64,000 bases of DNA, taken from NCBI GenBank assembly GCA_009786025.1, contig WQUA01000005.1:1-64000 (forward strand), written 5' to 3'. Shown here piece by piece: positions 28,256 through 38,046 of this stretch. Position 1 is the first letter of the stretch. Each line of letters starts with the position of its first letter. A program made the position numbers and the translations under genes. This stretch comes from Pseudomonadota bacterium (lineage in GTDB: Bacteria > Pseudomonadota > Gammaproteobacteria > Burkholderiales > Casimicrobiaceae). The notes beneath the pieces are model-generated. The model saw nothing but the letters and a program-made list of their open reading frames with translations. It was not told the origin of the DNA and did no database searches.

Positions 28256-29023
28256 TTACATGCTGCGCCAGTCAAACCCTTCGTCCTGATCGGCGACACC
28301 GATCCAGTCGGGCGCACAATCCAGAGCCTGCGCCAGCGCGGCGCGCGCCTTATCGGGGTGGTTGTTGTGCCGTGATAAATGCGCTGCGATGACGTGTTTC
28401 AGGAACGAACGGTCAATTGCTGCCAGCAGCGCAGCGGCGGCTTCGTTGTGTAAATGGCCGAAGCGGCCGCTGATCCGTTGTTTGAGAGGGTACGGGTAGG
28501 AGGGGTTGTTGTACAACAGGTCGAGGTCGTGGTTGCATTCGAGCACCAGTGCATCGCAACCGCTGATCTGCGCTTCGATATGGGGAGTTGATGCGCCGAT
28601 GTCAGTGAGCGAGACCAAGCGATGAGCGCCGTCGCTGACGATGAATTGCACCGGCTCGCGCGCATCGTGCGGCACGGGCAACGCTTGCACTTGCAGATCG
28701 CCGAGAACGAGCGTGGCGTGGCTGTCGAAGGTGCGCAGACGTTCGAGTTTGTCGAGCTTGCCGCTCAGTGCTGCGTGGGTGCCGTAACTCATCCATACCG
28801 GGATTTGAAATTTTCCGGCGAATGCAACAACGCCATTGACGTGATCGGTATGCTCGTGAGTAATAAAGATCGCATCAATCGTCTCGGGTTCGACGTTGAG
28901 ACGTTGCAAGCGGCGCACGGTATCGCGCAGACCGAATCCGCAGTCGATCATCAGGCGGGTATTGCCCGCTTCGACGAGCAGGGCATTGCCGCTGCTGCCG
29001 GAGCCTAGCGAAGCGAAACGCAT
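28256..29023 (-). CDS. Metallo-beta-lactamase-fold hydrolase (YycJ/WalJ-like)
   Basis: A 255-residue hydrolase with the metal motif THEHTDH (55-61), the strand start SLGSGSSGNALLVEAG and later metal ligands in VLECNHDLD and AAHLSRHNNHPDKA. This matches the YycJ/WalJ group of single-stranded-DNA-type exonuclease-like MBL proteins. The physiological substrate in betaproteobacteria is unknown. It is the third gene of dapA-bamC-MBL-purC and is expected to be co-transcribed, though a 97-bp gap with a hairpin repeat separates it from bamC. Confidence 0.85.
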   Translation of the reverse strand: MRFASLGSGSSGNALLVEAGNTRLMIDCGFGLRDTVRRLQRLNVEPETIDAIFITHEHTDHVNGVVAFAGKFQIPVWMSYGTHAALSGKLDKLERLRTFDSHATLVLGDLQVQALPVPHDAREPVQFIVSDGAHRLVSLTDIGASTPHIEAQISGCDALVLECNHDLDLLYNNPSYPYPLKQRISGRFGHLHNEAAAALLAAIDRSFLKHVIAAHLSRHNNHPDKARAALAQALDCAPDWIGVADQDEGFDWRSM

Positions 29024-29059
29024 GACGCTGTTTCTTGAGGACGGAACATTGAGTCGATC

Positions 29060-29105
29060 ATTCCCGTGAACTCACCCCCTCTTCCGCCCGGCGAAAGAGG
29101 GGAAG
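29060..29105. repeat. GC-rich hairpin repeat
   Basis: CCCCCTCTTCCGCCC..GGCGAAAGAGGGG, a copy of the C-run/G-run hairpin type. Confidence 0.55.
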
Positions 29106-29120
29106 ATAATACGTGCGCCG

Positions 29121-30245
29121 CTATTTCAGTTGCCCCTGTAGAACGTTCAGAATTTGTTCGGCGTCGCTCGACTGTACTGCGGCGCCGGTTTCGCCGGCGA
29201 TAGTCACGATACTTTGTTCATTGCTGACGGCGACATGGACTTGATAATTTTGAGGGCGAACTTCGTCTTTGCGCCAGAACGCCAATTTGGACAACCAGCC
29301 GCCGGAATCGGCTTTGGCGACATCGGTATCGGGGTCGGCATAGCGGACGTAGTAAACGCCTTGTGAGCGGTCGCGGTCGGTCACGGTGAAGCCGGTACGG
29401 TCGAGCGCCAGGCCGACGCGTCGCCAGGCGCGGTCGAAATCATCGACCAGCATCAACTTCGTCTCGCCGCCTTCTTTGATCAGATTGGCGCGTGGTTGGC
29501 CATCGGTATTTTGCACGATGGCGGTTTTGGCCTGCTCTTCGGTCGCGCCGAAACGAACCATAATGCGCATTAACATTTCCGCTTCCAGCTCGGGGTTGGG
29601 CGGCAACACCGCCCAAGCAAACGCGGCCGGTGTCGCGTTGTCGATCTTGGTGGTTGGCACCTGTTCCATGCCGCGGTGTGATAAATAAATTTCGACCGTA
29701 TCCGGTTCCCGACCTTTTTCAATGCGAGTACGGAATTTGTCGCGTTTGTACGTCGAGAAGAAAATATCGAGATATTTACCGACGGTGCTGCTCAAAAAGC
29801 CTTGCGGCATCTCCGCGCGGTTTTCAGCCCAGTCGGTTTCCATGATACCGATCATCGGTTTTTCTTCGGCAAGAACGAAACCGGTGTCGATCCAGAATTT
29901 CCGCAGGGTTTCCCAAGCGTTGGTCGGCGAAGTCTTGACGACTAACCAGCGTTCACTGCCGGCGCGCTCGAGGTGAGCGAGCGGAACGCTCGGCAGGACG
30001 GCTCTTTCGCGGGCTTCAGCGCGCGTGTTGCGGTTGGCGAGATCGGACGCCGAAGCGACGGTATAGCGATCATCGTATTGCGGCGACGAAAGGTCCGGCG
30101 GAATTTCCAGCGGCGGCGTCGAGCGTGTCGATTTGTAATCAATACGCTTGCCGGACAAAAGGTCTTGTGTGGAACTGCAACCGGCCAGCGCCCACAACAC
30201 AACCGCGACGGCGGCCACAACACGCATTTTTGAACAACGAATCAT
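29121..30245 (-). CDS. bamC: Outer-membrane assembly lipoprotein BamC
   Basis: A lipoprotein of the BAM complex that inserts beta-barrel proteins. The 374 residues have a lipobox ALAGC (C23) and an unstructured N-terminal region (IDYKSTRSTPPLEIPPDLSS) that in E. coli binds BamD, followed by two helix-grip domains (about 100-215 and 235-370). It lies immediately after dapA, as in E. coli where the gene was called nlpB/dapX. Confidence 0.92.
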   Translation of the reverse strand: MIRCSKMRVVAAVAVVLWALAGCSSTQDLLSGKRIDYKSTRSTPPLEIPPDLSSPQYDDRYTVASASDLANRNTRAEARERAVLPSVPLAHLERAGSERWLVVKTSPTNAWETLRKFWIDTGFVLAEEKPMIGIMETDWAENRAEMPQGFLSSTVGKYLDIFFSTYKRDKFRTRIEKGREPDTVEIYLSHRGMEQVPTTKIDNATPAAFAWAVLPPNPELEAEMLMRIMVRFGATEEQAKTAIVQNTDGQPRANLIKEGGETKLMLVDDFDRAWRRVGLALDRTGFTVTDRDRSQGVYYVRYADPDTDVAKADSGGWLSKLAFWRKDEVRPQNYQVHVAVSNEQSIVTIAGETGAAVQSSDAEQILNVLQGQLK

Positions 30246-30269
30246 CCTGTCAACTTTCGAGAATGGAAA

Positions 30270-31160
30270 TTAAGCAAAGCAACCTGCCGCACGCAATGCT
30301 TGCCGCAGCGGTTCATGAAAAGGCTCGGACAACGGCGCCAGTGGCAACCGGATACCGGCGGAAATCAAACCCATCTCCGCCATCGCCCACTTGACCGGCA
30401 CCGGATTACCTTCGACAAACAGTTTGCGGTGCAACGGCAACAATGAGTCGTTGACGGCGCGCGCTTTAGCGATGTCGCCGCGCGCAGCGGCCGCGCACAT
30501 CGCGGCGATCTGTTGGGGCGCGACGCACGCGGTCACCGAAATCACGCCGTGTCCGCCCAGCAACAGAAACGCCAGACTGGTGATGTCGTCGCCGCTGTAA
30601 AGCACGAAATCTTTTTTCCCGGCTTCGTTCAACGCCTTGATGAGTTCGGTCGCGCGGCCGATGTCGCCGGTCGCGTCTTTCAAACCGATGATGCCCGGCA
30701 CTTGCGACAAGCGCAGCACCGTCTCGTTCGCCAGATCGGCAACGGTGCGCCCGGGCACATTGTAAAGCACCAGCGGCAGATCGACCGTTTCGGCAATCGT
30801 TTTGAAATGACGGTACAAACCTTCCTGCGACGGCTTGTTGTAGTAAGGAACGACGGACAGGCAGCTGTTGGCGCCGACTTTCTTGGCGTAGGCGGTCAAT
30901 TCAATCGCTTCAGAAGTCGAGTTACTGCCGGTGCCGGCCATCACAGGAACGCGGCCGGCGACATGATCGACCGTCGCCTTGATCAGCGCGTGGTGCTCCT
31001 CGAAGTCGATCGTCGGCGATTCGCCGGTAGTGCCGACGATAACGATTCCCGCCGCGTCATGGGCGATGTACCAGTCGATCAATTTTCTTAGTGCCGCAAA
31101 GTCCAACGCGCCGTCAGGCGTCATCGGAGTGACAATCGGCACCAGACATCCGGTCAGCAT
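30270..31160 (-). CDS. dapA: 4-hydroxy-tetrahydrodipicolinate synthase
   Basis: Condenses aspartate semialdehyde with pyruvate, the first step of the lysine/meso-DAP branch. The 296-residue TIM barrel has T44-T45 (GTTGES), Y133 (LYNVPGRT) and Schiff-base lysine K161 (GLKDATGD). I chose ATG 31160 because GAGGAAG lies 7 bases upstream on the minus strand and because homologues start MLTG. The frame is open to 31190. Upstream enzyme Asd is encoded at 54.8 kb. Confidence 0.96.
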   Translation of the reverse strand: MLTGCLVPIVTPMTPDGALDFAALRKLIDWYIAHDAAGIVIVGTTGESPTIDFEEHHALIKATVDHVAGRVPVMAGTGSNSTSEAIELTAYAKKVGANSCLSVVPYYNKPSQEGLYRHFKTIAETVDLPLVLYNVPGRTVADLANETVLRLSQVPGIIGLKDATGDIGRATELIKALNEAGKKDFVLYSGDDITSLAFLLLGGHGVISVTACVAPQQIAAMCAAAARGDIAKARAVNDSLLPLHRKLFVEGNPVPVKWAMAEMGLISAGIRLPLAPLSEPFHEPLRQALRAAGCFA

Positions 31161-31194
31161 AGCGCTTCCTCGTAAGGGCAACTTGTTCATTTTA

Positions 31195-31315
31195 CCTGAA
31201 TCTGTATCAGAGGTCAGAAATCAGGGGTCAGAACTACGTCATTCTTCGCCGCCTCCGCGTGAGCGCTTTCCTTCTGGCCTTTGACCTCTGACGTCTGATC
31301 CCTGTTGTGTTATGT
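31195..31315. repeat. Dispersed 'cagaggtcagaaatcagggg' repeats
   Basis: Copy at 31203-31235, then 'ccgcctccgcgtgagcgctt' (31248-31270) and an inverted copy 'gacctctgacgtctgatccc' (31281-31305). Confidence 0.75.
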
Positions 31316-31336
31316 TAACGGTTGTTCGGAGGGGGC

Positions 31337-31582
31337 GTGCGTTATTCTTTTTCTTCAAATTCAGCCAATATTGATACGACATTCGATTCCGGCGCGACAA
31401 TGCTCGACTGGCGGGGGCGCGATGTCGTGCTGGCGTTAATGATCGGCGGGGTGCTGGGGGTGGCGCTGTTTTCTCTGTTGTTGCCGCTGGGCGGCAGCAA
31501 CGACGGCGTAAAAAAGGGCGGCGCGACGATATTCACCGGATTTTTTATATCTACATGTTGGCAGAAAAGCATATGCAATTGA
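31337..31582 (+). CDS. Possible small membrane protein
   Basis: An 81-residue frame starting at GTG 31337, four bases after GGAGG. It has one strong transmembrane segment (DVVLALMIGGVLGVALFSLLLPL, about residues 26-48). It overlaps the start of the following glycosyltransferase gene by 28 bases. I do not recognise it. It could be a remnant of a larger gene or simply untranslated leader, so the call is tentative. Confidence 0.35.
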   Translation: MRYSFSSNSANIDTTFDSGATMLDWRGRDVVLALMIGGVLGVALFSLLLPLGGSNDGVKKGGATIFTGFFISTCWQKSICN

Positions 31583-32598
31583 ACGAAGACCGTGTCGCGG
31601 TGATCATTCCCTGTTACAAGGTGACTCGTCACATTTTGGGAGTGCTGGAAGCTATTGATAACCGTGTCTGGCGCATTTATGCGGTCGATGATGCATGCCC
31701 TGAAAAGAGCGGAGCACTTATTGAAACGCGATGCCGCGATCCGCGAGTTAAAGTGCTTTATCACGAACGTAACAGAGGTGTTGGCGGTGCAGTTATGAGT
31801 GGTTATCGTGCCGCGATTGCCGATGGCGCGACGGTACTCGTCAAGATCGATGGGAATGGCCAAATGTCGCCGACGTTGTTGCCTGATTTCGTGATGCCGA
31901 TTCTGACGGGCATCGCAGATTATACGAAAGGCAATCGCTTTTACGATCTTGCCAAAATCAAGCAAATGCCGCGAGGGCGGATTTTTGGTAACGCGGTACT
32001 GTCGTTGCTTGCGAAACTGTCGACCGGTTACTGGGACTTGTTTGACCCGACCAATGGATATACGGCCATCCATGCGGAAGTTGCGTGTCGCCTTCCATGG
32101 GAACGGATCAGTGAACGCTATTTTTTTGAGAGCGATATGTTGTTCCGGTTGGGAACATTCCGTGCGGTGGTCGTTGATGTTCCAATGGACGCTTGCTACG
32201 GAAATGAGATAAGCAGCCTCAGAATCAAGGACATATTCTGGGAATTTTCCTGGAAGCTGGCGCGTAATTTTTTCAAGCGTATTTTTTATAATTACTTTTT
32301 GCGTGATGTGTCGCTGGCTTCTTTGGAGTTACTGCTCGGGACAATTCTTGTTGTGTTCGGTGGTATTTACGGTGCCTGCCATTGGGCGCAATCAGCGGCG
32401 CTGGGGGTTACGACGCCCGCAGGCACGGTTATCGTAGCGGCGGTGTCGCTACTGGTTGGGCTACAATTGTTGTTAGCGTTTTTAGGTTACGACATCGCCA
32501 ATGTTCCGCGACGCCCATTGCATCGCTTTTTTATGGCAGGTGCAGCATGGCGATACGATAAATCAGGGAAAAAGCCAAGTGATAATGAGGGTATCTAA
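31555..32598 (+). CDS. Family 2 glycosyltransferase (polyprenyl-phosphate type)
   Basis: A 347-residue GT-A transferase. It has VAVIIPCYKV at the N-terminus, VDDACPE (D45, D46), NRGVGGAVMSGYRAA and KIDGNGQMSP (D99, metal or sugar binding), with two C-terminal transmembrane segments (about 262-285 and 297-320). This layout matches dolichyl/undecaprenyl-phosphate sugar transferases such as GtrB or DPM synthase. The likely job is loading a sugar on undecaprenyl phosphate for surface-glycan modification. Start may be ATG 31555 or 31573. It overlaps the next gene by 14 bases. Confidence 0.82.
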   Translation: MLAEKHMQLNEDRVAVIIPCYKVTRHILGVLEAIDNRVWRIYAVDDACPEKSGALIETRCRDPRVKVLYHERNRGVGGAVMSGYRAAIADGATVLVKIDGNGQMSPTLLPDFVMPILTGIADYTKGNRFYDLAKIKQMPRGRIFGNAVLSLLAKLSTGYWDLFDPTNGYTAIHAEVACRLPWERISERYFFESDMLFRLGTFRAVVVDVPMDACYGNEISSLRIKDIFWEFSWKLARNFFKRIFYNYFLRDVSLASLELLLGTILVVFGGIYGACHWAQSAALGVTTPAGTVIVAAVSLLVGLQLLLAFLGYDIANVPRRPLHRFFMAGAAWRYDKSGKKPSDNEGI

Positions 32599-34690
32599 GC
32601 AACATTGTTTATCGTGGCTATCGATTACGCTGTTTTTCCTGAGTGCTGTGCTGTTGTTGGCAGGATTTGCGATAACAGATATCAGGGGCGCTTGGGTTCC
32701 GAGGCGCGCGGCAGAAATGCTTTTCATGGTGTTGATGGTCGGTGTACCCTGCGTAATGCTGGCTTGGTGGCGGTGTTGGCCATTATGTAATCTCCTGCTT
32801 ATTGTTTGGGGGCTGTTGGCATTGCTTCACCTAGGGTTGACGATGGTGTTAACAGCAGGGTTGTTGAGCGCTGCCGCAGTGGGGCTTGGTTCTTTTCTAA
32901 CGAAAGGAACAGGGCGTTGCCGATGGGCTCTATCCTGGTTGATCGGCTTGTTGATGATCGGCGGCACCCTGGGCTGGCTGCTGCCTTGGCCAGTTCATTA
33001 TCGAAGCATTTACCTCGTTATTCTAATTGCTATCGTGCTATGTCGCTTTCGAGTTCTTCTCCGCGCATGGCGCGATACGTGGGCGGCCTGGCAACTAGCT
33101 ACCCGGCGCGCGCCTTACATGGCGTCAGCCGCATTGTCGGTGACGGGGCTGGCATCCATCATGCTATGGCTGCCGACACTTCAGTTTGATGATGCGGTGT
33201 ACCATCTTGGATTGCCGACACAACTGTTAAACAGCCACTATTATCGCTTTGATGTATCGTCTCAGATCTGGGCGTTGGCGCCGTGGTTGGGTGATACGCT
33301 GCAAGCGGTGGTAATGGTGATCACCGGAGCAGATGGACGTGGCGCAATGAACGGTGTGTGGTTAGTGTTGCTGCTGTATTTTGTATGGGCGTTGGCGCGA
33401 GCACTAGATCTGGATCATCGTGAGCGCTGGCTTGCGGTCATGTTGGTTGCCAGTCAGCCGGGATTGTTTGCGTTGCTCGGCGGTATGCAGATGGAACTGC
33501 CGTTGGCGGTATATTTGACGGCAGCGGTAGTATTGGTTTTGCGCGAGAAGCAGAAAGCACAGTGTGTAAACACGATACCGTCCGGTTTGATACCGCTGAT
33601 GCTGGTGACAGCGGGATTGTTGGCGTTCAAGGCTTCGCCCGTTGTCTGGGCCGTGCCTTTAGCCATCTGGGCATTATGGGGGCGACATCTGCGGCACGAT
33701 CTCAAGGCGCTTGGAGCAGGCATTCTTCTTTGTGTTGTGTGTGTGGGGTCGAGCTACGCTTACGCTTGGGGACTGACGGGCAATCCGGTGTTGCCGCTGT
33801 TTAACGATATTTTCCAATCTCCTTACGCACCTCCCTTCCGCTTGACGGATGCGCGCTGGTTTGATGGCATTCATTTAACCCTTCCTTGGGATCTGGTGTT
33901 CAAAACAGACCGGTTTATCGAGGCCTACCCGGGGGCAATCGGCTTTGGCACTTTGGTGTTGGCGGCGGGAGGAGGTATGGCGATGGTGGCGTCAACAGCG
34001 GCGCGGACGTTGCTGGCCTTTTTTCTGGTGGCGTTTTTCGCGATGTTTCTTAATATTCAGTATGTGCGTTATGTGTTTCCCGTGTTAACGCTGTTAATTC
34101 CGCTGGCCATAGTGGGTTATACGACGTTTTTGTCACAGGGAAAAAAGGAAGTGGTTATAGCGGGATTAGTGATGTTGGTGGCGCTGAATCTGGCCTTTTA
34201 TTCAAATAGCTGGTATGGCTATCGCAGCGATATGCTGTGGGCAGTGTTCACACTTAGAAAATCAGAGGAGAAGATTTATCAAGAGTTCCTTCCTGAACAA
34301 TTTTTTGTGGGTTATTTACGCGCACATGGCGGCGAAGACGTTAGTGTATTGCTTGTCGATCCGGAAAGACCGTATGGCGGGTTGTTCGCCGGGCATGCTA
34401 TGACCTGGAGTTTTTATGATTTTGAGTTGGCGCCTATGATAAAGGCCGCAACGGAGGATTCGAGCGGCTCTACATGGGCGCAAGTATTGAAGGCGCAAGG
34501 GCTGACGCATGTGTTGCTACCGGAGAAAGGGGCTAATCCCGCGTTGATAGAAGGTTTGACACAATTGTCTGCAACTCCTATTTATCGGGCTTACGGGATA
34601 GCGTTGTGGTCATTGCCCGCTGAGCAGCAGACGCTTCCTTTGTTATTCGCGCGCAGGGATGAGGCACAAAGGCGCTTGTGGCGACGTTAA
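32585..34690 (+). CDS. Large polytopic membrane protein, probable GT-C glycosyltransferase
   Basis: A 701-residue protein with around 12-14 hydrophobic segments and a C-terminal soluble domain (about 560-701). The first large loop has LQFDDAVYHLGLPTQLL, similar to the acidic loop motif of GT-C enzymes (GT39/GT83/DUF2029 type), which transfer sugars from polyprenyl-phosphate carriers in the periplasm. The overlap with the GT2 gene suggests they work in sequence. Specific family and sugar cannot be told. Codon use is slightly AT-richer than the core genes. Confidence 0.72.
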   Translation: MRVSKQHCLSWLSITLFFLSAVLLLAGFAITDIRGAWVPRRAAEMLFMVLMVGVPCVMLAWWRCWPLCNLLLIVWGLLALLHLGLTMVLTAGLLSAAAVGLGSFLTKGTGRCRWALSWLIGLLMIGGTLGWLLPWPVHYRSIYLVILIAIVLCRFRVLLRAWRDTWAAWQLATRRAPYMASAALSVTGLASIMLWLPTLQFDDAVYHLGLPTQLLNSHYYRFDVSSQIWALAPWLGDTLQAVVMVITGADGRGAMNGVWLVLLLYFVWALARALDLDHRERWLAVMLVASQPGLFALLGGMQMELPLAVYLTAAVVLVLREKQKAQCVNTIPSGLIPLMLVTAGLLAFKASPVVWAVPLAIWALWGRHLRHDLKALGAGILLCVVCVGSSYAYAWGLTGNPVLPLFNDIFQSPYAPPFRLTDARWFDGIHLTLPWDLVFKTDRFIEAYPGAIGFGTLVLAAGGGMAMVASTAARTLLAFFLVAFFAMFLNIQYVRYVFPVLTLLIPLAIVGYTTFLSQGKKEVVIAGLVMLVALNLAFYSNSWYGYRSDMLWAVFTLRKSEEKIYQEFLPEQFFVGYLRAHGGEDVSVLLVDPERPYGGLFAGHAMTWSFYDFELAPMIKAATEDSSGSTWAQVLKAQGLTHVLLPEKGANPALIEGLTQLSATPIYRAYGIALWSLPAEQQTLPLLFARRDEAQRRLWRR

Positions 34691-34729
34691 AGTGTCTTTG
34701 ATTTGATGTGCTGGATGTTTGACGGGCGA

Positions 34730-34792
34730 CAGAAATTAAAGGTTTCTTGGACTGCGCTTCGCTTGCCCAGGCTTCCTGACCTCAGACCCCTG
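34730..34792. repeat. Dispersed repeat copies
   Basis: 'tgcgcttcgcttgcccaggc' (34753-34772) followed by inverted 'cctgacctcagacccctgct' (34775-34794), both repeat-family members. Confidence 0.6.
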
Positions 34793-35176
34793 CTACCGAT
34801 ACACCCAGAATTTCGATAGCAGAAAACCGAATACGGCAAGCAACGCATCGAAGAATGGCTTGACGAGCCAGGCGAAATAAAGCCCTTCTGCGCCTTCGGC
34901 CAGAGTGACAGCAGCGGTGCTGGCGGCGGCGGTGAGACTCCACATCACGATGAAGCGCGCCAGATGCGCGGGGCGCAGTTTACCCTGCGTCGTCACGCCG
35001 AAAGTATGTTTGCCGTTGAGCCAGAAGCCAAGCAGCGCGCCGCTGACCCGGGCGATCAGGTTGGCGGGAACCGGCGTCATTCCGAACCAGGTCAGCGCGA
35101 CGAAGCACAACCAATCGACGATGAGTTGTATCAGCCCGAAAATGATGTAAAGCGCGCTTTGGCGGGCGAGGCTCAT
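34793..35176 (-). CDS. GtrA family membrane protein
   Basis: A 127-residue protein with four transmembrane segments, matching the GtrA/DPMS-associated flippase family. It starts [32 protein letters not shown] and LLSKFWVYR are characteristic. GtrA is thought to flip bactoprenol-linked sugar across the inner membrane. It lies convergent with the GT2/GT-C pair, which may supply and use the sugar. Its ATG overlaps the rlmD stop (ATGA), so it is translated with rlmD. Confidence 0.87.
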   Translation of the reverse strand: MSLARQSALYIIFGLIQLIVDWLCFVALTWFGMTPVPANLIARVSGALLGFWLNGKHTFGVTTQGKLRPAHLARFIVMWSLTAAASTAAVTLAEGAEGLYFAWLVKPFFDALLAVFGFLLSKFWVYR

Positions 35177-36693
35177 TTAAAGCGCTCTCGCAAAGGGTCG
35201 TTTTGGGAGTCTGATACCCCATCCCCACCCGACTCCTCCCCTTGAAGAGGTGGGCTTAAACGCTCCCTCCTCAAAGGGGGCGCCGGCGAAACCGACGGAG
35301 GTTTGTCTCGGCCATTCTCTCCCACAGCAGCAGGCTCAAACACCGCTATTGATTCGACGTGCGCGGTGTGCGGGAACATGTTGACGACACCGGCGGCGCG
35401 CAACACGTAGCCTCGCTCGTGAACGAGCACCGCCGCGTCGCGTGCCAGTGTTGCCGGATTACACGAAACATAAACGATGCGGCGCACGGCAACATTTTTA
35501 TCGCTTGTATCGCTTCCGTGCGGTAGCGCCTTCACCAGTTCAATCGCGCCCTCGCGCGGCGGGTCGATCAGAATTTTGTCGAGCGGCAACAGCGGCGCCA
35601 GTGTTTCCGGTGTTGCCTCAAACAAGTTGGCGCAGCGGAACGCACAACGATCAGCCAAACCGTTTCGCTGTGCGCCTTGTTCGGCGCGGCGCACCAGCGC
35701 CGGGCTGCCTTCGATACCGGTGACGCAGGCGCCGCAACGGGCAATCGGCAGCGTGAAATTGCCGAGACCGCAGAAAAAATCGGCAACCCGTTCGTCGGGT
35801 TGCGGATCGAGCAGCGCCAGTGCGCGGCGTACCAATACACGGTTGATGTCGTGGTTGACCTGCGTGAATTCGGTCGGCGCGAAGGGCAACACGACAGTGA
35901 ATTCCGGCAGCGAATACGCTAACGCAGAATCCTGTGGATGAAAAGGACGAGCTGTATCAGGCCCGCCGGTTTGCAGCCAGAACGCAATACGGTGGAGGTC
36001 AGCAAATTCGCGCAGCAAAGTTTTGTCGTTGTCGCTCAAGGCTTCGAGAATGCGCAGCACCAGGACACAGGCCAACGAATCGTCAGAAGTTTGCGAAGAA
36101 GGGTTCAGCGGCTCACCGACGGCGACTTCGATTTGCGGCAATCGGTCGCGGATCGATAAAGCTTCAACCAGTTCGCGCAAGGGCAGCAGCAACGCTGAAA
36201 CCATCGGCGGCAGCACGTGGCATTCGCGCATGTCGGCAACGTAGCTCGATTTGCGTTCATGAAAACCGACGAGCACGCCGCCTTTCTTGAACACATGTCG
36301 TACCGACAGGCGGGCGCGGTAACGGTAACCCCATGCGGGCCCGTGAATCGGCGGCAGCAGTTGATCGGCGCGCACATTGCCGAGACGTCGCAACGCTTCT
36401 TCCAGCACGCGCTGCTTGGCGGCAACCTGCAACGCGGGGGTGGCGTGTTGCAACGAGCAGCCGCCGCAGACGCCGAAGTGCGGACAGCGCGGCGGCACCC
36501 GCGCAGGGCTGGCGATGAGCACTTGCTCGGCGCGCGCCAGTTCCCAAGACGGCTTGCGTTTCAGCGTTTGCGCGATGACGGTTTCGCCGGTCAGCGCGCC
36601 TTCGACGAAAACGGTTTTCCCGTCAAGGCGGGCGATGCCGCGACCTTCCTGGTCGAGCGATTCAATGGTGGCGGTAAAGAGCGAAGATGACAT
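35173..36693 (-). CDS. rlmD: 23S rRNA (uracil-1939-C5)-methyltransferase RlmD
   Basis: A SAM- and Fe4S4-dependent methyltransferase of the TrmA/RumA family. The 506 residues have a TRAM domain (about 1-60), the cluster cysteines C70, C76, C79 ([10 protein letters not shown]) and C158, the SAM-binding [14 protein letters not shown], and the catalytic motif [12 protein letters not shown]. The native end is near SIAVFEPA. The last 49 or so residues (458-506) include [17 protein letters not shown], encoded by the dispersed hairpin repeat also found in priA and udg. ATG 36693 chosen by homologous start. Confidence 0.93.
   Translation of the reverse strand: MSSSLFTATIESLDQEGRGIARLDGKTVFVEGALTGETVIAQTLKRKPSWELARAEQVLIASPARVPPRCPHFGVCGGCSLQHATPALQVAAKQRVLEEALRRLGNVRADQLLPPIHGPAWGYRYRARLSVRHVFKKGGVLVGFHERKSSYVADMRECHVLPPMVSALLLPLRELVEALSIRDRLPQIEVAVGEPLNPSSQTSDDSLACVLVLRILEALSDNDKTLLREFADLHRIAFWLQTGGPDTARPFHPQDSALAYSLPEFTVVLPFAPTEFTQVNHDINRVLVRRALALLDPQPDERVADFFCGLGNFTLPIARCGACVTGIEGSPALVRRAEQGAQRNGLADRCAFRCANLFEATPETLAPLLPLDKILIDPPREGAIELVKALPHGSDTSDKNVAVRRIVYVSCNPATLARDAAVLVHERGYVLRAAGVVNMFPHTAHVESIAVFEPAAVGENGRDKPPSVSPAPPLRRERLSPPLQGEESGGDGVSDSQNDPLRERFK
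35205..35322 (-). repeat. Dispersed hairpin repeat translated at the RlmD C-terminus
   Basis: Holds CCCCATCCCCACCCGACT with CTCCCCTTGAAGAGG (35219-35250) and a second hairpin CCTCCTCAAAGGGGGCG (35266-35282). On the minus strand it reads [14 protein letters not shown]. Confidence 0.78.
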
Positions 36694-36799
36694 GAAAAAC
36701 AGCGAGGCGTTCCAAAGGAAGGCGTACATTGTACCGGGATCGGGAGCATGAATCCGTTTGCGTACAGTCTGGTTTTCGGAAACGGCCACGTATTCAGGA

Positions 36800-36897
36800 T
36801 AAACCGGTAACCCCTCTTTCGCAAAGAGAGAGAATTTTCTTTTCTGTGTTTGCACAGGAATGACGGAAGCCTGCTCTCTGATCCCTGTACAATGCGC
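36800..36897. repeat. Repeat remnants between rlmD and azlC
   Basis: 'cctctttcgcaaagagag' hairpin (36812-36830) and 'gctctctgatccctgt' (36872-36887) resemble the dispersed families. The remaining 230-bp divergent gap has no clear promoter. Confidence 0.45.
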
Positions 36898-36923
36898 GTT
36901 GCGCCGCTTTTCAAAATAACCCC

Positions 36924-37655
36924 ATGAATTCCGCTTCAAATGATCCCATCGACAGCTCCGCTATCCCTGGCGCCCGTGCCGAGTTTCTGGCCGGGGTGCG
37001 GGCGGAAATGCCGCTGTTGCTCGGCATCGTGCCATTCGGATTGATTTATGGCGTGCTGGGGTTGGCGGCGGGATTACCGGGCTGGGCGATTGTGGCGATG
37101 TCGGTGATCGTGCTCGGCGGTTCATCGCAAGTCGTTTTCGTGCAGTTGTGGGCGGTGGCGACGCCGTTCTCAGTGATCGGCGCGACGGTCGGCGTTGTTA
37201 ACCTGCGGCATCTGCTTTACAGCGCCGACATGGCGCCGTATCTGAGTTCATTGCCCTGGCGCTGGAAATGGTTGTTGTCGTACCTGCTGACTGATGAGGC
37301 GTACATGGCGGCGGTGCGACGCTTCCGCGATGGCCCGGCGACAGCGTACCGACACTGGTTTTTGCTGGGAACAGGTGCAACGTTGTGGACGGGTTGGGTG
37401 ATTTCGACCTTCGTCGGCGTTTTTGTCGGACGGGCGATCCCGGCCAGTTGGTCGCTGGAATTTTCGATCGCGCTGACCTTCATCGCGCTTCTGGTGATGT
37501 CGGTGCGGCGCAAGAGCGAGATTTGCGCGGCGTTGGCATCGGGCGCGGCGGCACTGGCGCTGCAATCATTGCCGCACAAGTTGTGGATCCTGGCGGCGGC
37601 GGCGATCGGGATGGCCGTTGGCCTGGTGGTGCACCGCTGGTGGGATGAAAAATAA
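36924..37655 (+). CDS. azlC: AzlC-family branched-chain amino acid exporter, large subunit
   Basis: A 243-residue inner-membrane protein with about 6-7 transmembrane segments. The family start [25 protein letters not shown] and [28 protein letters not shown] are typical of AzlC/YgaZ. With AzlD it exports branched-chain amino acids (BrnFE/YgaZH type). AzlD begins 21 bases downstream. No regulator is adjacent. Confidence 0.92.
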   Translation: MNSASNDPIDSSAIPGARAEFLAGVRAEMPLLLGIVPFGLIYGVLGLAAGLPGWAIVAMSVIVLGGSSQVVFVQLWAVATPFSVIGATVGVVNLRHLLYSADMAPYLSSLPWRWKWLLSYLLTDEAYMAAVRRFRDGPATAYRHWFLLGTGATLWTGWVISTFVGVFVGRAIPASWSLEFSIALTFIALLVMSVRRKSEICAALASGAAALALQSLPHKLWILAAAAIGMAVGLVVHRWWDEK

Positions 37656-37676
37656 AAAGACGAAGGCAAAAAGAAA

Positions 37677-37994
37677 ATGGATATTCTTTTCATCATGGTC
37701 GTATGCGGAGCGCTGACGTTTTTGCTGCGTTTTTCGTTTATCGCCGGCGGCCGCTTACTGCCGCAAAGCCCTGAATTACGGCACTTGTTGCGCTATGTGC
37801 CGCCGGCCGTATTGGCGGCGTTGATCGCGCCGGAAATTTTTGTACACAACGGAACGTTGTCGCTGGGGTTTGACAATATTCGGTTGTGGGCGGCGCTCGC
37901 GGCGATGGCGGCGGCGTATCTGACACGGCATGTGCTGGCGACCATCGCGGCCGGCATGGCGGCGCTGTGGTTTTTGCAGGCGTTTTTTTCCTGA
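37677..37994 (+). CDS. azlD: AzlD-family branched-chain amino acid exporter, small subunit
   Basis: A 105-residue protein with four hydrophobic segments and the family motif TFLLRFSFIAGG...LPPQSPELRHLLRYVPPAVLAALIAPEIF (the exact window text starts LLPQSPELRHLLRY). It is the partner of AzlC in branched-chain amino acid export. Translationally close to azlC and followed by tsaB 52 bases later. Confidence 0.9.
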   Translation: MDILFIMVVCGALTFLLRFSFIAGGRLLPQSPELRHLLRYVPPAVLAALIAPEIFVHNGTLSLGFDNIRLWAALAAMAAAYLTRHVLATIAAGMAALWFLQAFFS

Positions 37995-38046
37995 GAAGAT
38001 TTGTTCATCGCGTCACTGACAAGTACGGCGGCGGTAAAATAACATC

